64,000 bases of DNA, taken from assembly GCF_900103445.1 (NCBI RefSeq), contig NZ_FNHS01000003.1:1-64000 (forward strand), read 5' to 3'. The translations under genes and the position numbers were made by a program. This stretch comes from Methylobacterium phyllostachyos. Its GTDB lineage: Bacteria; Pseudomonadota; Alphaproteobacteria; Rhizobiales; Beijerinckiaceae. A model generated the notes under the pieces. It was not told where the DNA came from. It ran no database searches and saw only the letters and a program-made list of their open reading frames with translations. Every line of letters starts with the position of its first letter. Within the stretch, counting starts at the first letter, position 1. Shown piece by piece: positions 49,633-58,630 of the stretch.

Positions 49633-51588
49633 TTAAGAGGAACGCTCTAATTGCTTTCCCGCAGCGTCTTTCAATGCACGAACGATGTTCGCATGCCTGA
49701 CGGTTTGCGCGGTGCCCTGCAGCGCCAGCAAGCGCCTGACCCTGGTCTCAATGGCTTCGCGCTGAACCCTCTCCCGCTCGTCCGTCGCGTATGCCGAACG
49801 CGCCAGAAAAACGCGGCGCCCGTCCTCGTCAAAGATCTTGTCGGAGATAGCTTGATTCCTCAGGTTGATCCTCACATCCCGTACGATCAGGGGGAGCTTC
49901 GCTTCGAAATCCGTGATGTACAGCAGCGAGACTGCCATTTTCTCCATATCTATCCGGACAACTTCAACGTCATCGAGGTCGCCATAGAGGACGCTGGCGC
50001 AACCAACGACCCCGCGTAAGGCGAGCGGCAGGTCGTCCTTCTTCTCGCGCCGGAAGTGGATCCCGCCCCGTCCATCCTCGTGGGCAATACCGGCGCCGAT
50101 GGCTTGCTTGCTGGCGAAGCGTATGTGGTCCGAGGCACGCAGGGAGAACAGGAAGGCCATCGCCGCCTCCTTGGCCTTGCCCACACCGCCGAAAAAGGCT
50201 CTCGCATCTCGCTGGAGACGGGCCGCAAGATCGCTCAGTGCCACGGACTGGGTGAAGGCACCCAGCGCGAAGTAGAGCACCAGATCCTCCTTTCTGGCCG
50301 CTGCAGCCCTCTCAAATTCGTCCCGGTCGAAGATGCCCTCACACCAACCGATGGCCCGGGAAATCGAGACGTTCGACTTTCTGAGCGCATGTCCGACGTC
50401 CGTGGGAAGTTCGTCGAACGACGGCACGCGTCCCACTGCCATGAGCGTGGCCCAGAGCGCGTCGAGCGTGGGGCGCATCCGTTCTGCGAGCGGTTCGCGT
50501 GGCTGTATCGCGCGCTCCCTCGGTGGAGGCCGGTACGATACCACGCGCTCCGCCCTCCGGACCTGCCGGCGATAGAGGAATGCGCGCTCGTCCGCCGGAT
50601 CCCTGAACGCGAAGACTACCCCCAGCCCGACCGCGAAGCCTTCGACGCCCAGCGCCTCGCGGACCATCTCCTTCAGCTCATCGGGTGTGAAATACCGCTG
50701 GAAAGTCCCTCGGGACGTGACGAAGCCATCTCGGTAGGGACGCAATCCGGCGGTCGGACGGTGCCCCGAGATCATCACGGCGACGGCGAGGACCCGGCGG
50801 CAATAGGACCATGCCCGCCTGAGCGTTTCGAGGCGCTCGACAGGCTCCTCGATGACGTTGAGGACAAACCCCAGGTTCACCGCGTCAGCCTGCGCCAACG
50901 TCCCGTCGGGCAGGAAGTGGGGGTCCCAGCCGAACGCCTCGACGCCGCCTTCGACCAACGCGCGAACGTCGTCGCCCTGGCCGCAACCGTAGTCCAGGAC
51001 CGTCGTGCCAGGGGAGACGAACTCGTGCCGCACCAGCGACTGCATCGGGGCGGACAATCGATTTCGCGCGATGGCGGTCCGATGGCGGGCTATCTCCAAC
51101 GACGGCGGCGGCAGGGACACCAATGCATGCCCCTCGACCGTCAGGCCGGCCTCGGTGACCCGCCGGGTCCAGGCCTGCTTCGTCCCGATCCGGTGCGAGG
51201 CGGCGAACAGTCCGTGCCCCTCCGCCGCCGCGGTCAGGGCGGCGAAAACCGGGATCCGGTCGTCATCGGGACGAAGGAGCAGCTCCTTCCGGTGGAGGAC
51301 GGGCGGGTTCTCACGATTGGAATAGTCGCTTCGGACGACCCGTTCGCCGTCGATCCGCACGCTTTCCAGAAGGCAGGGAAATGCGTGGTCGTCGAAATCC
51401 TCGTACCGGAGAAGCGACACGGCTTCCCCCTCGACCTTCGCGACGTTCCAGGGCACGTCTGAGCGCTCCGACGCCGAAGAAACCTTCCGGTTCGTTTCGG
51501 CGTCCAGCAGGTCCAGCGCGGAACGATGGAAATAGAGGGCTCCCCCGACCCTCTTGCCGACGCGCGGCCCCGAGGCCGCGCGGGTCAC
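49633..51588 (-). CDS. DNA phosphorothioation-associated putative methyltransferase
   Basis: 651 residues from the GTG at 51588, which overlaps the DptH stop (GTGA). A Rossmann SAM-binding motif VLDYGCGQGDD sits near residue 200, followed by FGWDPHFLPDG and NLGFVLNVIEEP. I see no DPPY or NPPY catalytic motif, so the methyl acceptor is not a usual adenine or cytosine target by sequence. It resembles the family known as DNA phosphorothioation-associated putative methyltransferases (TIGR04096 type). It is the last gene of the defence operon. The first 14 residues of the longer frame are rejected. Confidence 0.75.
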   Translation of the reverse strand: MTRAASGPRVGKRVGGALYFHRSALDLLDAETNRKVSSASERSDVPWNVAKVEGEAVSLLRYEDFDDHAFPCLLESVRIDGERVVRSDYSNRENPPVLHRKELLLRPDDDRIPVFAALTAAAEGHGLFAASHRIGTKQAWTRRVTEAGLTVEGHALVSLPPPSLEIARHRTAIARNRLSAPMQSLVRHEFVSPGTTVLDYGCGQGDDVRALVEGGVEAFGWDPHFLPDGTLAQADAVNLGFVLNVIEEPVERLETLRRAWSYCRRVLAVAVMISGHRPTAGLRPYRDGFVTSRGTFQRYFTPDELKEMVREALGVEGFAVGLGVVFAFRDPADERAFLYRRQVRRAERVVSYRPPPRERAIQPREPLAERMRPTLDALWATLMAVGRVPSFDELPTDVGHALRKSNVSISRAIGWCEGIFDRDEFERAAAARKEDLVLYFALGAFTQSVALSDLAARLQRDARAFFGGVGKAKEAAMAFLFSLRASDHIRFASKQAIGAGIAHEDGRGGIHFRREKKDDLPLALRGVVGCASVLYGDLDDVEVVRIDMEKMAVSLLYITDFEAKLPLIVRDVRINLRNQAISDKIFDEDGRRVFLARSAYATDERERVQREAIETRVRRLLALQGTAQTVRHANIVRALKDAAGKQLERSS

Positions 51589-54500
51589 TCCGCGGCCTCG
51601 CTCACCTGAGCACGAGGCGGGTTCAACCAACCGGCCTCGATAGCCCGGGCAAGGTCCCGGACCTCGTCCTCGTCGAGGTAGGGAACTTGGCCAAACACCT
51701 TATCGCCACCGTCAAGCACCGCGATGACGTGCCCGCGACCGAGAAGCTTCTCTGCCCCCTTCTCGTTGAGGACGATTTTGGACGAGCCCTCGTCGCTGAG
51801 CCGCAGAACCAACTTATTGCCCAGGTTGGTCCGCAACTGCATCGTCATGACCTGATTGTCGGCCCGCTGGTAGATCATCGTCAGATGGATGCCGGCCGCA
51901 CGTGACTTGGTCGCGATCTCGTTCAAGAGGGGCTCCGCGCCATCCTTGAACTCATCGTCCTGCATCCAGTTGGCGACCTCGTCAAAGAAGACGACGATGC
52001 GGGGCATCGGGCCGCCCTGACGCGGGCTTCGATTGTACTGGTCGATGTTTGCGCACTCGGCCTCGCCCAACCGGGCGTACCGCCGCTCCATCTCGCCAAC
52101 GAGGTCACGCAGGAGATCGAGCGCGGCATCCTTCGTGTCGACGATGCCGCCCTTGAGATGCGGCAGGCGTCTCACCCAGGCATAGTCGACCCCACGCTTG
52201 GGATCGATGAGATGAAGCTCGACCATCCCAGGCGCATTGAAGGCACAGATGTCCAGGATCAGGCTCGACGCCAGGATGCCCTTGCCGCTCCCGGTGGCCC
52301 CCGAGACGATGGTATGGGGCGCCGCCCGCTCCTGGTCCCCGAATGGACCTGCCAGCGGCAGGTAGAGCAGGCTGCCGTCCTCCTCGCGCTCACCGATCAG
52401 GGGCGCCAGGCTCGACCAGGGCGCGTTCGGCCCGAGGCGACGGCGAAGCCATGCCTCGGACAGGTGCAGCGTCGCCCTTTTCGGCCGCCGGATGGCGATG
52501 GCGATCCGACCGACCTTCGGGGTTATCCGGATGATGTCCAGCTCGTACTTCGTCGAAAGCAGCTCTTGGTTCGCATCCAGCCACTTGAACGTCACGCCCC
52601 GTCCATCGAGCTGGATGAGACCCGAGTTAGGGGTCAGGCGGGCGTCCAGGACCTTGGCGTCGAAGCCCTGTGCCTGCAGGCTGCGCTTGAGCTTGGCCAC
52701 CTCATCCGCGAGCCAGGTCTCGTCATCTGCACCGCCTTGGGTCTTCCCCATGGCGCGCACAGCGGCGTGAACCTCCGGCAGCCAGCCAGCGGGTGATTGA
52801 TCTGCTGCCGGGGGAGCCTCCGCTGGTCCGGCCACCTCCTGGATGACCTGAACAGGTTCCGGCGAGGATTGGTCCTGCGGCGCGGCTGGCGCCGCATTCG
52901 TCTCGCCGGATCCGGCGGAGGCAGCGGAGACTTGGTCGATCAAGTCCTCGCGGACATCGGCCGGTTGCCCGCTCGGCCAGAGCGACGGCTCGGCCATGAA
53001 GCGCTTGACGTCGCCGGCATTCTTCGTGTCGATCTCGGCCAGGGTGCGCCGAATAACATCCTCGCCGAACGTCCACTGAGCCAATCTCCGGCGGTCATCC
53101 CTGTCCTTTGCCTCGTCCGGAACCGTCGGCCCAGGGTCGGGGACCGCAGCCGCGTCATGGACAACGACGACGGAATGCCCGCTGAGCTCGATGGGCAATC
53201 CTCCATGCCGTATGCCCTCGATCCACTCCTCGAACGTCACGTCCTCGACCCTCTCGAAGGGATCGATGTGTTCGAGAAGCATGTCGGCCAGCCGATTGCG
53301 CCAGATCGCCGGATCGACCGTCATGCGGTCATCCAGGAAACGCCCGTGCAGGGCGGCGTACGTCGCCTCAAGCTGTCGCATGCTGCGTGCCTGCGTTTCG
53401 CCCAGACCGAACGAACCGACGCACTTCGCCTCGACGATGGAGAGCCGGACACGGGGCTTCCCCGCGACCTCGACCAGGTTCACGGCGAGGATGTCTGCGA
53501 TCTCGCCCGAGAGATCGAGCCAGCCTTTGAACTCGTCGAGGAAGAACCAAGCGGTCCGGTTCGGCCCCGCATTGTCGAACAGGAGTTCGAGCTGGCGCTG
53601 GGCCACGACGACCCCGATCAGCTCCTTGGCGTAGTTCTCCCACTGCGCCCCGCGCATCACGATGCCGCCTGACAGGCTGGCGGACCTGCGGCGCACGCAG
53701 TCGATCAGCGCGTCGAGCGCCTCGTCGGCGCTGCCCGGGAGTATGCGAGCGATGTCACTGCGCAGGCGCTCGCGGAAGCTCTCGCGGGTGATCTCGGTCG
53801 ACACGATGACGTTGTGAACCGCCCGGGGCAGGCTGAAGTAGCGCAGGACGCGCAGGCTGTCCGTCGCCGCAATGAGGCGACGGTCAGCCAAGCGATCATA
53901 GGTCATCACCCAGTTGCCCAGGCCGTGCGCCAGTTTCAGTTGCGCCTGCACGGTCGGCGAGGCGAAATCGACCTGCTGCATGGGCAATCGGTGCATGCCG
54001 ACCTTGAGGGCATGTCCGATCAGCACGTCGTGAACCGCATCGATGTAGGCTCTGCAGGCGGCCGGCTGTACGGGAGCGGTCAGGTAGACGCCCGCGGTGA
54101 CGTTGCCCTTGTTGTAAGGACGGCGCCGGGACAGGTCGCAGGGCCGGTGGGTTACGAAAGCCACGTCGCGCTTCGGCTGCGGGACCAACGCCCAGGAAAC
54201 GGTGGCATGACGCGCGATCACGTTGTGCAGCAGCACGATGTCGTTCTGCCGGACGAGGCCGCCATTCCCGAAATTCGCGGGGCTGGCGATACCCACCCGC
54301 AGGCGCGAAAGGAAAGTCTTGGCGGCCTCACTGGTTAGCGAGGAGTCTATCTCGTGACCAATGCGACGGTTCTGCCGCTCGTAAATGGCGCGCAGCTTCA
54401 CCGGATCGGCATGGGTGACCGTGAGATCGCAGCGGAGGTCGGCCTCACCCTCGATCTGCCGGGCGAGGTGGCTGGCCATCAGGACCGGAAGGTCCTCTGA

Positions 54501-56960
54501 CTCCGCGTCGAGGATCACGGCGGAGAAGTTCGCGGCCTCGTGGGGCCTGAGGTCGAGGTACTGCTTGGCGATCGTTCCGAATGCCTTGACCGTCTCGCGG
54601 GCCGGCTCGTCGGCAAGCTGGTCGTTGCCCTCGATGCTCGGCGGCTCCAACAGGCCGTAATCACCGAGACGCGAGGTCTCGACGACGAAGGTGCGCGGCG
54701 CGCCCGGCAGAACACCCACATCGACGTAGTAGGGTGACGAAAGGGCCCGGACACGATCCTTCACGAAGTCCTCGACCCCGGGTGCGGCGCGCTCGGGGCT
54801 CGACACCACGGTGTTTATGGCTTCGACCGCTTGGCGAGCCTTGACGCCGACTTCCGCGAGGCGAAGCGGATGCCAGGGGGCGACTATGAGCGACCGACGC
54901 TCGCCTTCCACAGGGGCCGTTCCGATGCGAAGCAGCGGATCCCACAGCTCCCCGATGGACCGTTCCTCTGGGGCCTTCACCTGCAGTTCCGCCAACAGCC
55001 GGCCGTAGGCCTCTGCCTGCTCGATCACCGCATCGTCGGAGAGGCCGTGTCCGTCACGGAAGCCTCGTAAGGCAAGGTCGTAAAGAGTGTGGAATTGCGC
55101 GAACAGCTCGCGCAGCGAATCCGCGTTTGCCGGCTTGACGATATCCTGTTCGACCAACTTGCTGAGGTTGGCCGACCAAAGCGTCTCGACGTGCAACTCC
55201 TCCTTGTCCGGATCGGTCAGGATGCCGCGGTTCGTCCCGCGTGTGTCCGTCAGCGTCTCGACCTGAGATAGATCGACAGCTTGCAGGGAGCCACTCTTGC
55301 CGTGACGTGCCTGCTTGACCCACGAAGACAGTAGATGCGTCAGGCTCGGTGCGGCCGGAACTAGGTTGGCGAGATCGTCCGAAAAGCCGACGTGCAGCCC
55401 ACGATGGGCGGGCTTCCACGTCATCTGCGCCTTCGGCATCCCCTTGAGTTCGGCGTCCGCCGGGCTGCGACCATCGGCGATCAGGGACGCCGGAACGACG
55501 AACGCTTCGAAGTCGAATTCCGCTGCCTTGCTGCCGCGGTAGTTGATCGTGGCATTCGGGATCTTGGTCTCCCAGTCCGACCAGCACAGGCCGAGCTGAA
55601 GGCTCACGGTCGGCGCGAGCAGCTTGTCGAGGCCGCGATAACGGTCCCGAAGGAACCGGAGAAGTTGGGTGTTTTTCTTCTCGGTCCAGAAATCCAGTTG
55701 CCACGCGTCGCGCAACCGAACGAGTAGGGCCTTCTCCCCCACCTGCCCGCCACTCTCCTCGTCGTCGACTTGCCTGAATGCCTGTGCCGCGAGTTGGACG
55801 AGGCCGACTAGGAGGTCGTCCGCCTCAATGGGTACGTTGAAGACGAGTCGTTCCCAGCGCTTGAAGAGCTTGGCATCCTTGGCGAGATGCGGCCGCCACT
55901 TGAGGAAGAAGGCCTCGCGCCGCTCGTTCGAGCCGGCAGCCTCGCTCCGCACGTCCCCCAGCGTCGCCCGGTCCTCCTTGTCTATCTCCTTTTTTTTGAC
56001 CTGCGTTTCGAGGAACCCGAGCGTCTCACCACCGAGGTTCGGCCGAGCCTTCGCCTTGGGCTCCTCAAAGAACGAGCGCAGTTTCGGCCACGGGATCCTG
56101 GCCATCCGCGCCTGGCTATCCGTCCACCTGCCCCCGAACATCGACCGGTCGGAGATCAGGCCCCGGAGCGCACTGGCTGCCTCATCATCGAGGCTGCCTG
56201 CCGCGACCAGCGCGTCGACGTTCGCGCGCAGTTCGGAAGATGGACGGTAGTCCCCCTTCGCTCCCTGGAGATGGAAGTGAAGCCTAACGATCTCCGCTGC
56301 CCGCCGCAGTTGGCTCTCGGCCGTTTTGGCGAGGTTCTCAGGCGTCGACGTCGGATCCAGGCTCTCCCGCGGCAGGTGCAGGATGGGCAGCGCCTGGTTG
56401 ATCGCGTTGACCAAGCCCAGGCCCTCTTGACCTGACATCAGCCTATCGACCTCGGTCACGAAGTCCGCGAGCGTCTCGATAGAGATCCTTACCTCCGAGG
56501 CGAGGAGTCCCTTTAGAAAGCCGTGCAGGTGTTCACGGGTGCTCGGATCGGCGTTGCTAAGGCCCATGTCGGCCCAACGCCTGAACTCCTTGCCCTCCAA
56601 CAGCCAGGCCTCGTTGATCCGCTCGACGCTACCGAGGCTCTGGATCACGAGCTCCATCTCGGAAATCGGCACGGAGAACACGGTGGCAACGACGTCGGCA
56701 GGCTTGTTGTTGCGGAACTTCACCGCGACGTCCGACGAGACGAATGCCTTGTCGACGTCAGGCGTCGCCAGGTCCGGATGTATTCCGACCTGCACGCGGC
56801 CAGCCACCGGCATGATCGCTCCCACGGCGGTCGCGATGGCGCTCGTGACCTCCCGTGAAAGGTCGATGACCGCGAACATCACGCGCGCGCCCCGCTCCCG
56901 GGCGATCAGTTCGCCTACGCGTGCGCCGACGATGCGACCGACAAGTTTTGCGCCGCTCAT
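51585..56960 (-). CDS. dptH: DptH/SspH-type ATPase of phosphorothioate-dependent restriction
   Basis: 1791 residues, ATG at 56960 overlapping the DptG stop (ATGA). The first 1300 residues hold no clear motif. The C-terminal part, from about 1530, is an FtsK/HerA-like motor: GATGSGKGILASSLILD (Walker A, near 1551) and RIVVFFDEVANWM (Walker B, near 1650). In the Walker A the usual Ser/Thr after GK is Gly. A Pro/Ala-rich linker lies at about 1345-1390. It is the largest subunit of the FGH restriction module and likely translocates DNA. Confidence 0.82.
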   Translation of the reverse strand: MSGAKLVGRIVGARVGELIARERGARVMFAVIDLSREVTSAIATAVGAIMPVAGRVQVGIHPDLATPDVDKAFVSSDVAVKFRNNKPADVVATVFSVPISEMELVIQSLGSVERINEAWLLEGKEFRRWADMGLSNADPSTREHLHGFLKGLLASEVRISIETLADFVTEVDRLMSGQEGLGLVNAINQALPILHLPRESLDPTSTPENLAKTAESQLRRAAEIVRLHFHLQGAKGDYRPSSELRANVDALVAAGSLDDEAASALRGLISDRSMFGGRWTDSQARMARIPWPKLRSFFEEPKAKARPNLGGETLGFLETQVKKKEIDKEDRATLGDVRSEAAGSNERREAFFLKWRPHLAKDAKLFKRWERLVFNVPIEADDLLVGLVQLAAQAFRQVDDEESGGQVGEKALLVRLRDAWQLDFWTEKKNTQLLRFLRDRYRGLDKLLAPTVSLQLGLCWSDWETKIPNATINYRGSKAAEFDFEAFVVPASLIADGRSPADAELKGMPKAQMTWKPAHRGLHVGFSDDLANLVPAAPSLTHLLSSWVKQARHGKSGSLQAVDLSQVETLTDTRGTNRGILTDPDKEELHVETLWSANLSKLVEQDIVKPANADSLRELFAQFHTLYDLALRGFRDGHGLSDDAVIEQAEAYGRLLAELQVKAPEERSIGELWDPLLRIGTAPVEGERRSLIVAPWHPLRLAEVGVKARQAVEAINTVVSSPERAAPGVEDFVKDRVRALSSPYYVDVGVLPGAPRTFVVETSRLGDYGLLEPPSIEGNDQLADEPARETVKAFGTIAKQYLDLRPHEAANFSAVILDAESEDLPVLMASHLARQIEGEADLRCDLTVTHADPVKLRAIYERQNRRIGHEIDSSLTSEAAKTFLSRLRVGIASPANFGNGGLVRQNDIVLLHNVIARHATVSWALVPQPKRDVAFVTHRPCDLSRRRPYNKGNVTAGVYLTAPVQPAACRAYIDAVHDVLIGHALKVGMHRLPMQQVDFASPTVQAQLKLAHGLGNWVMTYDRLADRRLIAATDSLRVLRYFSLPRAVHNVIVSTEITRESFRERLRSDIARILPGSADEALDALIDCVRRRSASLSGGIVMRGAQWENYAKELIGVVVAQRQLELLFDNAGPNRTAWFFLDEFKGWLDLSGEIADILAVNLVEVAGKPRVRLSIVEAKCVGSFGLGETQARSMRQLEATYAALHGRFLDDRMTVDPAIWRNRLADMLLEHIDPFERVEDVTFEEWIEGIRHGGLPIELSGHSVVVVHDAAAVPDPGPTVPDEAKDRDDRRRLAQWTFGEDVIRRTLAEIDTKNAGDVKRFMAEPSLWPSGQPADVREDLIDQVSAASAGSGETNAAPAAPQDQSSPEPVQVIQEVAGPAEAPPAADQSPAGWLPEVHAAVRAMGKTQGGADDETWLADEVAKLKRSLQAQGFDAKVLDARLTPNSGLIQLDGRGVTFKWLDANQELLSTKYELDIIRITPKVGRIAIAIRRPKRATLHLSEAWLRRRLGPNAPWSSLAPLIGEREEDGSLLYLPLAGPFGDQERAAPHTIVSGATGSGKGILASSLILDICAFNAPGMVELHLIDPKRGVDYAWVRRLPHLKGGIVDTKDAALDLLRDLVGEMERRYARLGEAECANIDQYNRSPRQGGPMPRIVVFFDEVANWMQDDEFKDGAEPLLNEIATKSRAAGIHLTMIYQRADNQVMTMQLRTNLGNKLVLRLSDEGSSKIVLNEKGAEKLLGRGHVIAVLDGGDKVFGQVPYLDEDEVRDLARAIEAGWLNPPRAQVSEAAE

Positions 56961-58630
56961 GCCGCGATCCCATTGGGGCGAGCCTCCCGCTGGTCGCCAA
57001 TGCGATCGTGGAAGGGGTTGATGACGAAGGCGCAGTCGTCTGACTTGCGGTCGATGTAGCCGAGCACCGCCAGTCGTTCCTCAAGGCGAACCTGGTTTGC
57101 CTTGAAGGGTTCGAAGGACATAAGGCTGCCTTCGAATGCCTGGCGTGCCTGCTCGGGGCCGACGACGATCCCGTAGCGCTTGCGGAGCCGGTCGAGGAAC
57201 CTTCCGAACTCCAGGGGCGTGGTCACGTTCGCGAGCACGAGGGCTTCGAGAAAGCTCTCGCTGGGCGAGTACCATGTTCCCGCCTTCTGGCGGGCGAGGA
57301 CCAGCCCGGCGCGTTTCGCGTGCGCGGCCATGAACGTCCAGACGGTGTGGCTCGTGGCTGACTGGAACGCCGCGAGCAGCTCCTGCCGTTGTCCTTCCGG
57401 CTCAAGCGTTTGCGTCGCGAGGCCCATGGTCTTCTGCTTGGGCCAGAGGAAGCGCTCCTTGAGGTGGGTCCAGGCCAGCTCCTTGCGGGGGAGCTCGGAC
57501 TTCTGGAGCAGTTCCTTCCACTCATCACTTTCGGGAACTCGATCCAGGAGATGCTCGACCGCCCGCCGCGGCAGGACGCGGTGGTTCTCGTATTGATCGG
57601 CGGCGAGCCGCTGGACTGGGTTCTTTCGGGCCGAGCCCGAGAGATCGAAGACGACCGGCGGCGGCTCTCCCAGGCCACCCGCTTCGTCCCACGCGCGCCT
57701 GATCGTGTAGGTTATCTGGTGGAACGCCGACAGGCGCATCAGCGGATCCAGCAGGATCTCCAGCTGGACCGAGTTCAGCCAGAGGAGGGAGCACCAATCC
57801 TCGGCCAACCTGTCGTAGACGGCCATGTGTGGCATCGGAAGGTAGCCGGTCGAGAACGAGATGGGCTTCTTGGCCGTGCTCTCGCCGAACTTGGGTCCTG
57901 CCAAGGTTTGGGCAAGGTTGTTCAGTGGATGCTGCAAGTCCACGATCCGAGTGCGGACGCGTTCCTCCAAATCCTTGCGAATGGCATCGGACGAGCGATT
58001 GAGCATGAGATAGAGCATCTCCCCCGTCCGCCGGAAGATGCGTTTGTCGGCAGAAAGCGACGTGTCGTCGACGTCGGCGAACAGCATCGACGGTCCGAGC
58101 GGCAGGAGATGCCGCGACGTCCATCTACTGACGTTGAAACTTTCGACTTCAACCGACCGCAGGATTTCAAGAGACTTGGCGAATTTATCGAAATCGTCAA
58201 AAGCTGACGATAAGTATTTCAGATCGATGCTGTTGCGCTTGTCGACTTCCTTGGTGCGCTTGGTCAACTCCTCCCATAGCGCCTGAGTGTCGAATGACCG
58301 TTTGCTCGCGATCTTCGAGACTTCTTGGTCCCGGAACAGGAGGTGCCTCAGGTTGAGGTTCACGGGGACTGTGTATTCCACGTGTTCATGCTGCTGGGTG
58401 CCGTCCGGCAGGGTGATGCCCTGGAAAAGCGGCGTCGACGATTTGGCGAGCGAGTGCAGGATTTGGAAGCACTCGATCAGGACGAACCACGGCGGCTGAC
58501 CGTCGTGGAGCGTCAGTCCCCATACCCCGTACTCGCACCAGTTGGTGACGCTTGAGAGCTGGGTTTCGGTGTGCGGGCGCAGGGCACCGTGGGGGAGGAA
58601 CACCCGGTCGCGGGCATTGGCCGTGCTCAT
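56957..58630 (-). CDS. dptG: DptG/SspG-type protein of the restriction module
   Basis: 557 residues from the ATG at 58630, overlapping the DptF stop (ATGA); the longer frame starts inside dptF. It begins with a segment containing VFLPHGALRPHTETQLSSV and has a beta-rich middle and helical C terminus; no nuclease motif stands out. The assignment rests on its place between DptF and DptH, the size and the couplings. Reports on related systems assign DNA-damaging activity to this module; which subunit is the nuclease cannot be told here. Confidence 0.65.
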   Translation of the reverse strand: MSTANARDRVFLPHGALRPHTETQLSSVTNWCEYGVWGLTLHDGQPPWFVLIECFQILHSLAKSSTPLFQGITLPDGTQQHEHVEYTVPVNLNLRHLLFRDQEVSKIASKRSFDTQALWEELTKRTKEVDKRNSIDLKYLSSAFDDFDKFAKSLEILRSVEVESFNVSRWTSRHLLPLGPSMLFADVDDTSLSADKRIFRRTGEMLYLMLNRSSDAIRKDLEERVRTRIVDLQHPLNNLAQTLAGPKFGESTAKKPISFSTGYLPMPHMAVYDRLAEDWCSLLWLNSVQLEILLDPLMRLSAFHQITYTIRRAWDEAGGLGEPPPVVFDLSGSARKNPVQRLAADQYENHRVLPRRAVEHLLDRVPESDEWKELLQKSELPRKELAWTHLKERFLWPKQKTMGLATQTLEPEGQRQELLAAFQSATSHTVWTFMAAHAKRAGLVLARQKAGTWYSPSESFLEALVLANVTTPLEFGRFLDRLRKRYGIVVGPEQARQAFEGSLMSFEPFKANQVRLEERLAVLGYIDRKSDDCAFVINPFHDRIGDQREARPNGIAA

